Source: Euonymus europaeus (lineage: Eukaryota; Streptophyta; Magnoliopsida; Celastrales; Celastraceae). Taken from it: a stretch of DNA of 64,000 bases. The DNA lies in assembly GCA_963580455.1 (NCBI GenBank), contig OY756970.1:12524001-12588000 (forward strand), read 5' to 3'. The notes under the pieces were generated by a model. That model ran no database searches and was not told the DNA's origin. It saw only the letters and a program-made list of their open reading frames with translations. Shown piece by piece: positions 10,693 through 21,361 of this stretch. How positions within the stretch are numbered: the first letter of the stretch is position 1; every line of letters begins with the position of its first letter. A program made the position numbers and the translations under genes.

Positions 10693-12267
10693 GTGAACTT
10701 GAATTTGATTCCAGAAATATGCAGTACGGAGGAGATTGAGCAAGCTTTTGTTGACACACTTTCAGATGCTGAAGAGGAAGAAGACATACATGATGATGAT
10801 GAAGAGGACGAAGACGATGTGGATGTGATTCATGGAAAGAATTATGCATATATGGATGTTAACACAATGCAGGGTGGTAGCATTATACCAACAATTCTAG
10901 AATTCAGAGATGTTAGTCTGATTGAAGATGCCACATATAAGGATTGGGAATTAAACAATGATGCTGGACATGATGGCTTAAGAGTGAAGCAAGCGTTTAA
11001 TAGTAAGAATGAGCTCCTACATGGTGTGAAGTCTTGGCATTTACATAATAACCATCAATATAGAACAGAACATTCAAGTTTCATTGTTGTGCAATTGAGT
11101 TGTGTGCAGAAGGAAACATGCAGGTGGTATTTACTTGCAATGTTCAAGGATAGACTACAAATGTGGATGATTAATGTCATTATAGGGCCGCATACATGCA
11201 TGAATGCTTCCTTACAACAAGGTCACCGTCAATTGGAAACAGAGTACTTAGCGCACGAAGTTCTTGAGATGGTTATGGCTAATTTAAAGATTAACGTGGC
11301 AGCAATTCAGGCTTTTGCTATATCACAGTTAATGTATCTAGTATCATACTTCAAGGCTTGGAGGGCAAAATAGAAATTCATGACAGATATTGTTCACGTC
11401 ACTTGGCAAGCAATATGATGAAAAAGTTCAAATATACAGACTTAAAAAATAGTGTGAAGTTGATGGCATATGAGCCAACGAAAGAGAGGTTTGATTTCTG
11501 TATGTCTGGGATGAAAGAATTGAATGAAGAGACCTGGAAATACCTAGAGGAAGTTGAAAAGGAGAAATGGGCATTATCATACGACGGTGGCCATCGCTAT
11601 GGTGTGATGACGACAAATATGTCTGAAATATTCAATAGTGTGCTTAAGGGTGGTCGTTTCCTTCCAGTCACTGCTCTTGTCCAACTGACATTTTATCGGA
11701 CCAACAAATACTTTGTAACTTGTAGGATTGAGGCACAACAGTACAGAATGGAAGGTCGAGATTGGCCACCTAGGGTTTTAGTTGAAATCACTCGAGAAAT
11801 TGAGAAGCCTAAGAAACAAGTTGTTCGCATGTTTCATCATAATCTACTGACATTTCAAGTGACTACTAGAGCAAGACGAACATAACATTGAAATCACACA
11901 GTCATGATTGGAAGAAATCCTAGTAAAAGAAGTTGTACATGCAACATGTGGCTAACCCTTCATCGACCATGCTCACATGCAATATCTTGTTGTTCTGCCA
12001 CAAAAGTTGATTATAGTTACTTCATCGAAGAGAATTTCACCTTACGGGCCTACGAGAACACATATACACCAACTTTCAACCCTATTCCAGATCAGATGGA
12101 GTGGCCTTCCAGATCCATCACTCAGGCGTTTGAAGAAAGGTCGACCAAAATCAACAAGGTTGACAAATGAAATGGATATAAGGGAGGGTCGATCAAGGTA
12201 CAAATGTAGCATATGTGGTCAACGTGGACACAATAAAAAAACATCACATATTAGCAGGGCAGAGTAA
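10693..12267 (+). pseudogene. MULE transposase, DDE core deleted
   Basis: Three blocks of a MuDR-type transposase are readable. Block 1 (10693-11370) has an acidic stretch (EEEEDIHDDDEEDEDD) and the N-terminal DNA-binding domain with a CRWYL segment and GPHTC, then runs to SYFKAWRAK. Block 2 (11358-11885) has HDRYCSRHLASNMMKKF, then NMSEIFNSVLKGGRFLPV. Block 3 (11904-12270) has a SWIM zinc finger (CTCNMWLTLHRPCSH), a GRPKSTR stretch and a zinc knuckle CSICGQRGHNKKTSH whose last cysteine is histidine. Between WRAK and RYCSRHL the family normally carries the DDE catalytic domain; here the blocks abut, so that domain is gone. Frame shifts separate the blocks. The protein would bind element ends and excise and reinsert the DNA; this copy cannot. 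Confidence 0.9.
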
Positions 12268-12396
12268 GTATTTTGAGTTTGATTTGTCATTCCGTTAGAT
12301 CTATATATGTTAACACAAATGTGATATCTTTGCAGGTTCTAAAGGCTGATATGCAGGTGTTCGTAAATGTGCTGTAGAGTAATGAGAGCGCGTTTA

Positions 12397-12626
12397 ATAT
12401 GAGTCATTATCTATGTATTCAATCTAGTTTGATGTTTATGTATTGTATTGAAGTTAAGAGTTTGAGTCTAGTTTGAATTTGATATATGAGTGATTATCTA
12501 TGTATTCAAACAGTTTGATGTTTATGTATTGTATTGAAGCTACGAGTTTGAGTATGGTTTGAGTTTAATATATGAGTGATGGTCTATGTATTCAAACAGT
12601 TTGATGTTTATGTATTGTATTGAACT
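12397..12626. repeat. Three 86-bp tandem repeats in MULE 3' region
   Basis: The phrase GTTTGATGTTTATGTATTG recurs at 12427, 12513 and 12599, exactly 86 bp apart, within longer similar units (ATATGAGTGATTATCTATGTATTC...). They follow the transposase ORF and precede the right inverted repeat. Confidence 0.85.
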
Positions 12627-12659
12627 TACTGTCTAAGTCTTATTTTTTTTCTTCGCCTG

Positions 12660-12894
12660 ATGCTAATCACGTTGTTGAGAACAGCGTGATTAGGTCATGC
12701 CGTTACCAATGGCGTGACTAGTGTAAAAATTACAAAAGATAGTCCCGTTGTTGGGAACAGCGTGACTCTTAAAAACACATCGAAAGTCACGCTGTTGCGA
12801 ATAGCGTCAATTGTCATTTCTGCACAAACAAAAAAAAATCAATTGTTATATCTCTAATTAATTTATTAAAAAATGATATATTGAACAAAAACTC
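12660..12894 (-). repeat. MULE right terminal inverted repeat
   Basis: Reverse complement of the left repeat with about 90 percent apparent identity over the outer 200 bp. Quasi-palindromes lie at 12663-12693, 12694-12718, 12741-12767 and 12785-12810. Confidence 0.88.
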
Positions 12895-12903
12895 AAATAT
12901 GGG
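12895..12903. repeat. Target site duplication of Mutator-like element, right copy
   Basis: AAATATGGG, identical to 9824-9832. Confidence 0.9.
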
Positions 12904-13650
12904 AGGCTGATGAATTTTTAATAGAATCAATTTGTATTAGGTGGCCGTCAATTTATGTCAATCATGATTGCAAATTTTTTTTAAAGGAAAGTGTTTACGT
13001 TTAAAGCTTTTAGCTGTTGCCACTAGAAACAATCATATTCAAATTAAGAAAGCAATTCGTTTGACCAATTCACTCTACTTTCCTATAAAAGTTTAGTGGG
13101 CAATACGAGATTAGTAAAGAAACTAAAAATCAGTTCGGCTATTAGTATAGGACGTTTGGCATGAATTAGAAAAGTCATTGTTTGGCGTGATTCTCCTTAT
13201 TAGGTTATTTAATTTTCGATGGGTAAGATGATGCCACGTGTTCAATAGGGTTTGGGGAACAAAAGGTCATCTCGTTTCAAATACCAATCATTGTTATATA
13301 TCATATATTAAAGGCAAAGCTCACACCTTTAAATTTTGCTTTATCCTCACTTTTCTTTGAATTCTTTGTTTTCGCTCTGTTACATTCTTGGCTTCGTTCA
13401 AATCCTTAGTGTGCTAAAGGTTTTTTTTTATCTTTATTTGTTTTTACAGTTTCTTGGATTTTTGTGATGATTTTGGATGTTTTGTACTATGATTTTTTGT
13501 TTGTTCTTCATATGTTCATAGATGTTCTTGGTTAAATAGATTTTTTATCTTGATTTTCATTCCATTTTTTGTTACTTTTTGTTTGTCAAAAAATAGACTT
13601 TTTGATCTTATAATTATTCTAGATTTGTGTTTGATTCTGTGTGGGGAAGA

Positions 13651-14145
13651 TGAATGAGCATTCATCTAGGCTTAGTCGTACGGATTCTTAAAGTAAATAA
13701 GGGGTGGTTCTTTGGCAAGAAACGGATGAGATGGAAATTAGTAGCCATGTAGATCTTGAGTCAAACGACAATTATGAGGAAGTTGATCATACCAATTCAG
13801 ACGACATCGAGAAAATTGCATATTTTGTACCTCGACCTATTTGGTTTATCAGAGAGGAAACTAGTCTACCCTCGTCTAGCAATCGGCTCCCAAAGGGTGA
13901 ACGAACCGACTTTATCATGTCCCATAACCCTAGGAGTGTTATAGGTGTTGAGCACTCACACCTTATTAGGTAGGTATACTGAATTCCTAATGAAGTTGAC
14001 ATGGAAGTTCCGAGAGATGATCACACGGCTGATATGGTCGTACCGGGTTGGGTGTCATTTTACAAGTTGCCCCTATCGTTTGGTTTGAGATTTCCTCTAC
14101 CAAAATTTATATGTAGTGTTTTTGAGGGGTTTGGCATATCGCCTA
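13651..14145 (+). pseudogene. Antisense ORF of the Tat element, first part (transposase_28-like)
   Basis: Lies between integrase and 3' LTR but on the strand opposite to gag-pol. An ATG at 13651 opens MNEHSSRLSR. After stops, an acidic segment (13704-13973) is followed near 14020-14145 by PGWVSFYKLPLSFGLRFPLP and then FEGFGISPM. This is the signature of the 'putative gypsy type transposon' domain that Tat elements such as Grande and Retand carry in an extra, often antisense, ORF. The function of that ORF is unknown. Several stops and an insertion at 14146 break it. Confidence 0.65.
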
Positions 14146-14800
14146 TGTGAAACCCCAAGCCAAAATTATTAAGTACATTTAAATTTTGGGTTATAAGTTG
14201 TTGGAAATGGATTCGAAAAGGTTACGGACCATTTAAGTTGTATAAGACCGTAAAGAATCGTTTTTGAACTAGGTTCACAAAAGGGGTCATAACGTTTAGC
14301 ACAAGTGTCCATTTTAGACCCATAATATATCAAATCGAAGCTAAGATTGAGACCAAGTTGAAAAAAATAAGGCCACATGCCTTGGCATGTACAAAAGTTC
14401 GACCAAGATAGTAGCTTATGGGAAAAACGGTGGAAAATCTAACGCTGGGCACACCCAGAGGAGCACCCAGAACAGTGAGTTCAACCCAGAACTTAAGCCC
14501 ATTGCGCCTAGGCACTCCTCGAGCAGTTTAATGGTGTTACACGAGCCATTTTCATCATTTTTTCTTGGAGAAGCCGATTTTAGAGAGAGAGAGGGAGAGA
14601 AAATTAGAGTGAGAAAGTGAGGTTTTGAGAGATTATTGTAGATTTGTAGCTTGGATTGAAGATTTAAACAAGATTGGAGGAGATTTCCAAGATTCAAGTA
14701 TGTTTTTCTAGTTTTGGAAAATCTAGGGTTTTTCTAGATTTCATTTGATCTGTAATAGATGGAATATAGGGCTTAGATATATTGATTCTAGGGTTATTTA
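14146..14800 (+). mobile_element. Truncated LTR inserted in the antisense ORF
   Basis: Sequence unrelated to the ORF starts with TGTGAAACCCCAAG, typical of the start of chromovirus (Tekay/Del-like) LTRs. It continues through a GC-richer stretch, AAGCCCATTGCGCCTAGGC, and an AG-rich AGAGAGAGAGGGAGAG segment. ORF-like coiled-coil coding resumes after about 14800. No matching end or target duplication was found, so the right edge is approximate. Confidence 0.4.
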
Positions 14801-15177
14801 TAATGTGTTATGCTCGAGAAGAGTCTACTTCAAAAGACAAACTCCTTCACGCGGCAAAAAGGAACGAAGAGAAAGCCAAGAAAAAGGTGAACAACATGGA
14901 GGCCCATTTTGCTGATCTGGGCAACAAGGTTTTGGCTGCTGAAGAAAAGTTCAACAATGCAACATGCGCAATTGAAGATTTGAAGGCTGAAAAAATACGA
15001 CAAAGAGAAGAGTTCGTACGACTTAGAGAAGAGTATAAACGAAAAATGAAAGAATTGCAATCTAAAATCGATGATGCCTTTGATGATGCAACTCTTATGG
15101 CTTGTGCGACTCTAATGAGGGAGTATAAAGAACATAAAGGGGAGAATCACACCACCTCCATATATCACGATAGTTAG
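14800..15177 (+). pseudogene. Antisense ORF of the Tat element, coiled-coil part
   Basis: An open frame rich in Lys, Glu and Ala predicts a long coiled coil (residues such as KRNEEKAKKKVNNMEA and LKAEKIRQREEFVRLREE). A coiled coil following the transposase_28-like part is the usual order in Tat extra ORFs, so I read this as the C-terminal portion after the LTR insertion. It ends with TAG at 15175-15177. It does not overlap pol, whose end lies near 15615. Confidence 0.55.
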
Positions 15178-15614
15178 GATTTTCTTGCACTCGATTGGGC
15201 CATCGAACCACATCAGACATGTGTTTCATGACCGCCACAATTTCTTCTGGCTCCATGCCAAGTGCTTCTTATATCTTTGGAGCATTCCCACAGTAGTGGT
15301 CTGGGAAGGAATTGGATGTTTCACCAATAAATTCCATATGTGGTACAAAGTTACCGACAGAGTTGGAGGAGGTCAGGTCCTCTGAAGGGTATTGCCACTA
15401 TAGGTAATCTGGCCCGATTTGGTAGAGACGTCTACGAGCATTTTGGTGTGTACCATTTATGGATGTAGGTAGGTTTATTTGTAGTATTAAGTAGCTCGGT
15501 CAGATCAGTTTCTGATGTGACGAAGATAAGTACCTTAGATATTTTCTCTTTATTATTATGTTGAAATGGGGGTTTGAAGACAAGCGAGTTTGATGTCGTC
15601 GAACGGTATTTACA

Positions 15615-16740
15615 CTAAGAGTCGTACGAATTTAAGAAGAATTTTTTTTTCAGGTGAACGACATTCCAACTCTTCTTCAAGTCAAGTCCATCACGATCTT
15701 GAAAGTTGTAAGCTCCTTGTCCTATTACTTCAGTAATGCGGTAAAGGCCCTCCCAAGTCTCATCGAGTTTCCCATGTTTTTGAATCCCTGTACTTGGAAG
15801 TACTTTGCGCGGAGTACCCAATCTCCTTTGTCAAAAGATCAACTTCTTACGTGTCGATTATAATGTCGAGCGGCTTGAAGTTGATATGCAGTGTTTCTTA
15901 TTCGATCCTTATCACATAGCTCATCAATTGTATCGAGGCTATCTTGTGAGGCCTTGTTATTGATGTTTTCACTAGCTCCCACAAATCGAGCCGATAGTAA
16001 CCCTACTTCGGCTGGTATTACTGCTTCTGTGCCGTACACTAAAGAGAACGGCGTTTCTCGAGTCGAATCTCTATTGGTCGTGCGATAAGACCAAAGTACA
16101 CCGGGAAACTCTTCCTCCCATCTCCCTTTTGCATCTCTTAATCTTCATTTTAACGTGTCAAGTATGATTTTGTTTAATGATTCAGCTTGGCCGTTTGAAT
16201 TTGGCTAGTACGGAGTTGAGAGGTTACATTTAATATGTCACTTTGCACATATATCTTGAAAATGATGACTCAAAAATTGTGATCCATTGTCTGTCGCGAT
16301 CTCCTGATGGATTCCAAATCGGCAAATAATGTTCTTCCATATAAAAGATTTGACTTCAGTGTCACGAATTTGATGGAACGACTCCGCCTCGACCCATTTT
16401 GTGAAATAGTCTGTTAACACTAGTGCGTACAACTTTTGTCCTAATGCCTTTGGCATTGGACCAACGATATCCATTCCCTATTTCATAAAGGGCCATCGAA
16501 TCAGATGAGAATTTAGTATCTCAGGTGGGTTGTGAGAAACAGACGATTGGTACTGAAATTTGTCGCACCGTTTAGCATCCCTTACATAATGTCTTAATGT
16601 CGGCCACTAGTATCCTATTAAAAGAACTTTTCTTGCCAAGCTTCTTCTGGCGGAATGATTCCCACAGTGTCCTACATGCAATTCAGCTAAAACATCATTT
16701 ACTTGGTCACTCGTGACACACCTTAATAGTAACCCACTGT
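15615..16740 (-). pseudogene. Tat element integrase
   Basis: Read from 16740 down: an H2C2-type zinc region (HVGHCGNHSARRSLA, later KRCDKFQ where the last cysteine is lost), MDIVGPMPKALGQ, then catalytic Asp in VLTDYFTKWVEA, Asp in ATDNGSQF, and Glu in NGQAES. After that come YGTEAVIPAEVG and a C-terminal domain with GAYNFQDRDG. In-frame stops lie at several points. Integrase inserts the element DNA into chromosomes; all three catalytic residues survive but the reading frame does not. Confidence 0.9.
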
Positions 16741-16992
16741 ATGATCGTTTGTATTACTAGTTTTGATATATTGTGAACCGGGATGGTCTGGCATGGATTT
16801 TTCTTGATCTAGCAAGGTTCTATCCTTTAGGTACGGCATTTTGGAGGTCATCTATTGATTTGGTACAATGTCTAAGCATACTTCCAAAATCTCCTTGCTT
16901 TTATTAAGTACGGGCCATTATAGATAGACTATGGGGATACTTACTAATCCCGATTCTTGAATAGAATATCCATGTTTGGCCAACGCGTCTGC

Positions 16993-17328
16993 TTAAGAAT
17001 TCTCAATACGTGGAATAATTCGTACCGAAAATTCTTCAAATTCACTATTTAATCGTTTGACCTCACTTATATATGTTATCATCTTCATATCCTTTACTTG
17101 GTAGGTTCCTTCGAGTTGATTTACTATGAGTTGTGCGTCGGAACGAACTAAAATTCGTCGTGCTTTCATCTCAGAGGTTAAAGTCCGTTCCAAAATTAAT
17201 ACCTCATATTCCGCTTTGTTGTTCGTCGTACGAAATTCACAATGTATAGATCTTCGAATAAGGCATCCTTCCGGTGTGCTCAAGACTATTCCTAAGCCAC
17301 TTCCTTTTGTATTGCTCGCTCCGTCCAC
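16993..17328 (-). pseudogene. Tat element second RNase H domain
   Basis: 111 open codons beginning MDGASNTKGSGLGIVL with catalytic-type Asp, Glu in NNKAEYEVLI and Asp in RSDAQLIVNQLEG. This is the additional, plant-type RNase H found only in Tat elements among plant gypsy lineages, placed between the first RNase H and integrase. It would remove the RNA strand during reverse transcription. Confidence 0.9.
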
Positions 17329-17497
17329 AGATAAGCACTAGACTCCATTGCTTAATATATTCATACAATCTAGTTCGTCTTGTGCTTCAATTGATATGGA
17401 CGGGGTGAAGTCTGCTATAAAATCTGCAAGCACCTGAGATTTGATCGCATCTCTTGGTTGGTAGATTAGGTCGTACCCACTCAACTTGACAGCTCAT

Positions 17498-17791
17498 TTA
17501 GTTAGTCTTCCTAAAATATCTGGGCAATATAGCACATTTTTCAAAGGAAATGAAGTAACAACTTTTATCGTGTGGGCTTGGAAATATGGACGGAGTTTCC
17601 GTGCGGCCATTATTAGCTAGCTTTTCAAGTTTCGTGTAACGGGTCTCAACGTCGAGCAAATTTTTATTGACATAATACACCGGGTGCTGAACCTTCTCTT
17701 CTTTGACGAGAACAACAATTTCGGATACGACAAGATATAAAAGCAACGTTTCTCTGTCGTCTGGTTTTGCTAGTATAGGGGGAGAAACCAT
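17498..17791 (-). pseudogene. Tat element first RNase H-like domain
   Basis: Contains LLLYLVVSEIVVLVKEE, HPVYYVNKNL and ETRYTKLEKLA, the RNase H domain attached to gypsy RT. The catalytic motif (LYLAVS...AvLv) is only partly kept. Frame shifts separate it from the RT upstream and the second RNase H downstream. Confidence 0.85.
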
Positions 17792-17953
17792 GTATGTTTT
17801 GAGCTTTTGAAATGCGTCCTCGCATTCAATTGTCCATACGAAATCTGTCGTTCGACGTAATATTGAAAGGAATGTATGACTAATGTCGGATGACCTTGCA
17901 ATGAATCAGCTGAGAGCCGCCATTTTTCCAGCCAACCTTTGGGCATCTTTGAG

Positions 17954-18228
17954 TCATGTAGGCGATGGAATTTTTATTATTGAACTAATCTGGGTTGGAT
18001 CTGCCTCTATGCCTTGTTGAATGACTAAATACTGTAAATATTTTCCTGAAGAAACTCCGAACTGACATTTTGTTGGGTTCAACTTCATTTTGTACAACGT
18101 TAACATGGCAAAAGCCTGCCTCAAGTGTTCCAAATGGTCTCTTGCCACCAAAGATTTCACTAACATATCGTCTATGTATACTCCTATGATTTTTCCCAGC
18201 ATACTAGCAAAAACTCTAGTGACGAACC
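17954..18228 (-). pseudogene. Tat element reverse transcriptase, C-terminal half only
   Basis: Keeps the catalytic box in IGVYIDDMLVKS, then MKLNPTKCQFGVSSGK and GIEADPTQI. Everything N-terminal to the FVTRVFASMLGK segment is absent: at 18229 the sequence switches to unrelated DNA. The catalytic YIDD is intact but half the enzyme is missing. Confidence 0.9.
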
Positions 18229-18700
18229 TGTGGCGCCCCGACCCGGAATTGACGCACTGAGCCAGGAGTGCCACTTTAGGCGTGTGCCCCGTCACTAAGG
18301 ACCTCACCACACGCCAACCTAACCCCGGATTCTAACAAAAATCTGACAGCACCTCCCCATATATCGGAGGGTGCCAACCTGGAGTCACATCTCATTTAAT
18401 ACGTGAAAGAAAATCAATAATAATCAGAGAAGTTCCGCAGCCTATCAGGGCCTCTGGCCATCTATCCACAATCACACACTAGGCAGGGCCTTAGGCCTCC
18501 TAATCACATGCAATCAATAAGCAAAGCATATTCATATCAATAATATCATCAAAGACTATCAGAGTCTATCAAACAGGACCCAAGGTCCCATATCCAGGTA
18601 CGGAAGTCCCGATCACACGGCATACCTCCCGACCATCCATCCAACATACCGAAAAGGTATTTAAACAACATAATAATCAACCAATAAAAGTACTATATGT
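18229..18700. mobile_element. LTR-like insertion replacing the N-terminal half of RT
   Basis: About 470 bp of unrelated sequence starting TGTGGCGCCCCGACCCGG, which resembles LTR starts of chromovirus gypsy elements. No terminal duplication was found. The flanking pol is not contiguous (protease on one side, mid-RT on the other), so insertion was accompanied by a deletion. Confidence 0.4.
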
Positions 18701-19292
18701 ACTTAATTCTTTGACTCTGATTGGTAGGGAATTGTATGACTTGGTGGTAAGTTGAGGTTACCGCTCTCATTTCATGTATCCATGGTCGTCCCAAAATTGC
18801 ATTATATGATGATAGGGAGTCTATCACGGAGAATATTGTATGTACGTTTTCCCCTTTAGCTAGTACATGGAGAGAGATCTCGTAGATCGTATGCTTCTTC
18901 TCCCCGCTAAAACTAACAAGTACACTTGACTATCTCACAAGTTGGTGTTGTTTCAGGTTCATTTCAACCAAAACACTTACAAAAAGAACGTTGGTCGAAC
19001 TTCTATCGTCTATGAGGACTCTTTTTACAAGGATGTTGGCAATAAGAATGGATATGACCAAGCCATCATGATGTGGTTGTAGTAGGTTCGCCGCATTTGA
19101 ATCCTGGAAGGATATGACCAGATCCGTTGGTGTTATCAAGCTTGAAGTGCGAACTGTGCGATTCTCTAGAATACGGGCTTTTGGAGCGTGTTTCCTCGAG
19201 ACTAAATAAGTTATTCCACTGATCTCAGACCCCCCCGATATCATGTTTACCACTCTATCATTTAGCGGTGTCACATTACGTTCTTTATTCAC
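18700..19292 (-). pseudogene. Tat element protease
   Basis: The active-site segment reads VLIDDRSSTNVLF where Tat proteases have VDxGSSANILF, so the region is recognisable but the DS/TG-type core is changed. Further on come IDSLSSYNAILGRPWIHEMRAV and STYHQVIQFP, the conserved C-terminal part that precedes RT in Tat elements. A stop lies near 18930 between the two parts. Confidence 0.85.
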
Positions 19293-19295
19293 TCA

Positions 19296-20619
19296 CTAGT
19301 TTACGGTAGTTCTTTCTTTTTCGATTAAGAGGTCCTTTAAATTGCCTTTCTTAAGCAGTTCTAGTACTTCTTCGCGGAGACCTCGACAATTTTTTGTGTC
19401 ATGCCCATGATTACTATGAAAGTCGCACCACTTTGTGAGATTGCGTTGGTCCGTGTCGTTCTTCACTCGTTCAGGCCATTGAACCTTCTTACCCATTCTC
19501 TTTAAAATGACAACTACTTCCTCTAGTTCGATATCTATCAACTTTTGGACTGTAGCAATTTCCATTGGTTGATTCCTATTACGCAAATTATTGCGATTCG
19601 GTGTTCTTCCTACTGGTCGAACGGAATGATCATTACTGCGTCTGTCATTTGAACTTTGAGTTTCGCACCTGATATCTTCTTTGACCCTAATTCTCCTATT
19701 GGCACAACAAAGAGAATCTTTGAAAGTTTTGCAATCCGTCTCCAAAATTCATTCATATAAGGCACTATCAGCAAATAATCCACTTTGAAAAGCTCTTAGC
19801 GCCACTTTGTCGCTGCAGTTGGAATTTCTACCTTTTGCGACTGCTGACGTGTTGACTTATGAACAAGTTTGTTAGCTCCGCAAACGAGTCTATCTTTTCG
19901 TCCGATAACCCAATATACCACTTCAGTGGTGCCCCTTCCAGGGTAGCTCCGAAGCTTCGGCACATGCAAGATTCCAAAAAACTAGGGGGTACATAAGACC
20001 CAGCCACCCGTTGCCTAAATTGGTTGACATGATCCTCCGGATCACCCTTTCCAGAATATGGTGCTATAGATGGTATGGTGTATTTCCTTGATATCTCGAC
20101 TGTAGAAATACGGTCGGTAAATGAGGATTTTAAGTAGTTGTCCAGTGGGGTTTTCGTGATCAGAGGAGGCACCCCTAGTATCGTAGTCATCCATGCTTTT
20201 ATCGTTTCTAACTCCTTCCATAGAGTCGAACTGGAGTTTATGTTCATTGTGTTGTTATGAGATGTATGTTTTGAGTCGTGTGGTCGTACGGACGCATACC
20301 GAAGATCGCATTGTTGACTTGATTCTCCAAGTCCGTTGTTGGAAGGATATCTTACTGGTTCGACATTCCCAAGGGGATTCTAAGGTGTTTGATTCATGAA
20401 ATGGTCGACTTGGGATTTTAGCCGTATGTTTTCCATCTTCATCATCTTAAACTGATCGTCCCGTCTTCTACTTTGTTCTAGATAGTATTCATCACGTTCT
20501 TTTAGTTGTTGGCAAAGTTGAGATAACTGAATTGCAAGGTGAGAATCATGTGATTCGGACTCCATCGATACCGGTTTAGTATTGGCTAATTTCGTTGCGT
20601 TTCCCACAGACGGCGCCAA
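19296..20619 (-). pseudogene. Tat element gag
   Basis: Read from 20619 down: an N-terminal coiled-coil-like part (LSQLCQQLKERDEYYLEQ), the Retrotrans_gag domain (20247-19828, PSIAPYSGKGDPEDHVNQFR, GAPLKWYIGL), and a C-terminal zinc-knuckle variant CDFHSNHGHDTKNC typical of Tat gag. Stops divide it into three frames. Gag forms the virus-like particle. Confidence 0.9.
20602..20618 (-). other. Tat element primer binding site
   Basis: Minus-strand TGGCGCCGTCTGTGGGA three bases inside the 5' LTR. TGGCGCC-type sites, complementary to a tRNA 3' end, are usual in plant gypsy elements and start first-strand synthesis. Confidence 0.85.
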
Positions 20620-20621
20620 AT

Positions 20622-21356
20622 TGTTGAGGCAAATTTTCCAACAATCAAGGTCAACAGTTGACCGTGTTACAAAATGACGTCGAGCTCCTGCTTAGAAAGA
20701 AAAGAAGTCGTACAAGCTAGTTCAACTTGGGAACACCGGTATGGTGCCTGCCAAAGAAGCTCGGGCGTGAGAATTAGTATGGAGTTTGTAGATAAAACTG
20801 TAAGATAAATGACGTGCGGATGATGTAAGTGAGGGAGTGATTCTTAGAGAGATAAGTAGGTGGAACAAAAAAATGGTCCTCTTAAATGAGCATATTTGGG
20901 GTATTTATAGACAATTGTGAGTTATGTGAAAATACTAAATTACCCTAACTTAAGTCGTCTTACATTAAAAGTCGTACCGTCATATTTGTCGTACGAGAAT
21001 AAAAGACTTGAGTAACCAAACCAATTATTACATTGATAAATAACGGTTGTACCAATTTGTTTGTACCACTTACTGTGGTACCAATAAAATGATTTATTAT
21101 GCTAACTGTTAACTATTGTACTAATATAGTTGGTGACAGTCGTACCAATTATGATAGCATGTATGTATGCTAAAGTTAAATCAAAATAAATTTACTTGGA
21201 CCATTCGTTAATGTCGAGCCAATTATGTCGTACCGATGCCTCGTAACCTGAACCTGTGAACTACTATATAATTTATTAAAAACTTTAATGGACCGTGACC
21301 CAACATATAACGTAAACATGACTAGAAAATTAATATCACAATTTTTAATCATAACA
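20622..21356 (-). repeat. Tat element right (5') LTR
   Basis: 735 bp, starts TGTTGAGGCAAATTTTCC and ends CATAACA; same length as the left copy. Confidence 0.93.
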
Positions 21357-21361
21357 CACAA
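21357..21361. repeat. Target site duplication of Tat element, right copy
   Basis: CACAA, one mismatch from the left copy CACGA. Confidence 0.55.

Larger units (their letters stand above)
9833..12894 (+). mobile_element. Mutator-like element (MULE), 3,062 bp
   Basis: Long terminal inverted repeats begin GAGTTTTTTTTCAATATATC on the left and, reversed, GAGTTTTTGTTCAATATATC on the right. They stay alignable for roughly 220-240 bp and are flanked by perfect 9-bp duplications. Inside is a plus-strand MULE transposase that has lost its catalytic core. It sits in the 3' non-coding region of the Tat element and so is younger than it. Confidence 0.95.
8256..21356 (-). mobile_element. Tat-lineage Ty3/gypsy LTR retrotransposon with nested insertions
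   Basis: Two 735-bp LTRs (8256-8990 and 20622-21356), both TGTTG...AACA on the plus strand, flank a minus-strand gag-pol in gypsy order: gag, protease, RT, RNase H, second RNase H, integrase. The second RNase H and the long 3' region holding an antisense ORF are marks of the Tat lineage. The element carries at least three insertions: a Mutator-like element, an LTR piece in the antisense ORF, and an LTR-like piece replacing half the RT. Multiple stops make it non-autonomous. Confidence 0.92.
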
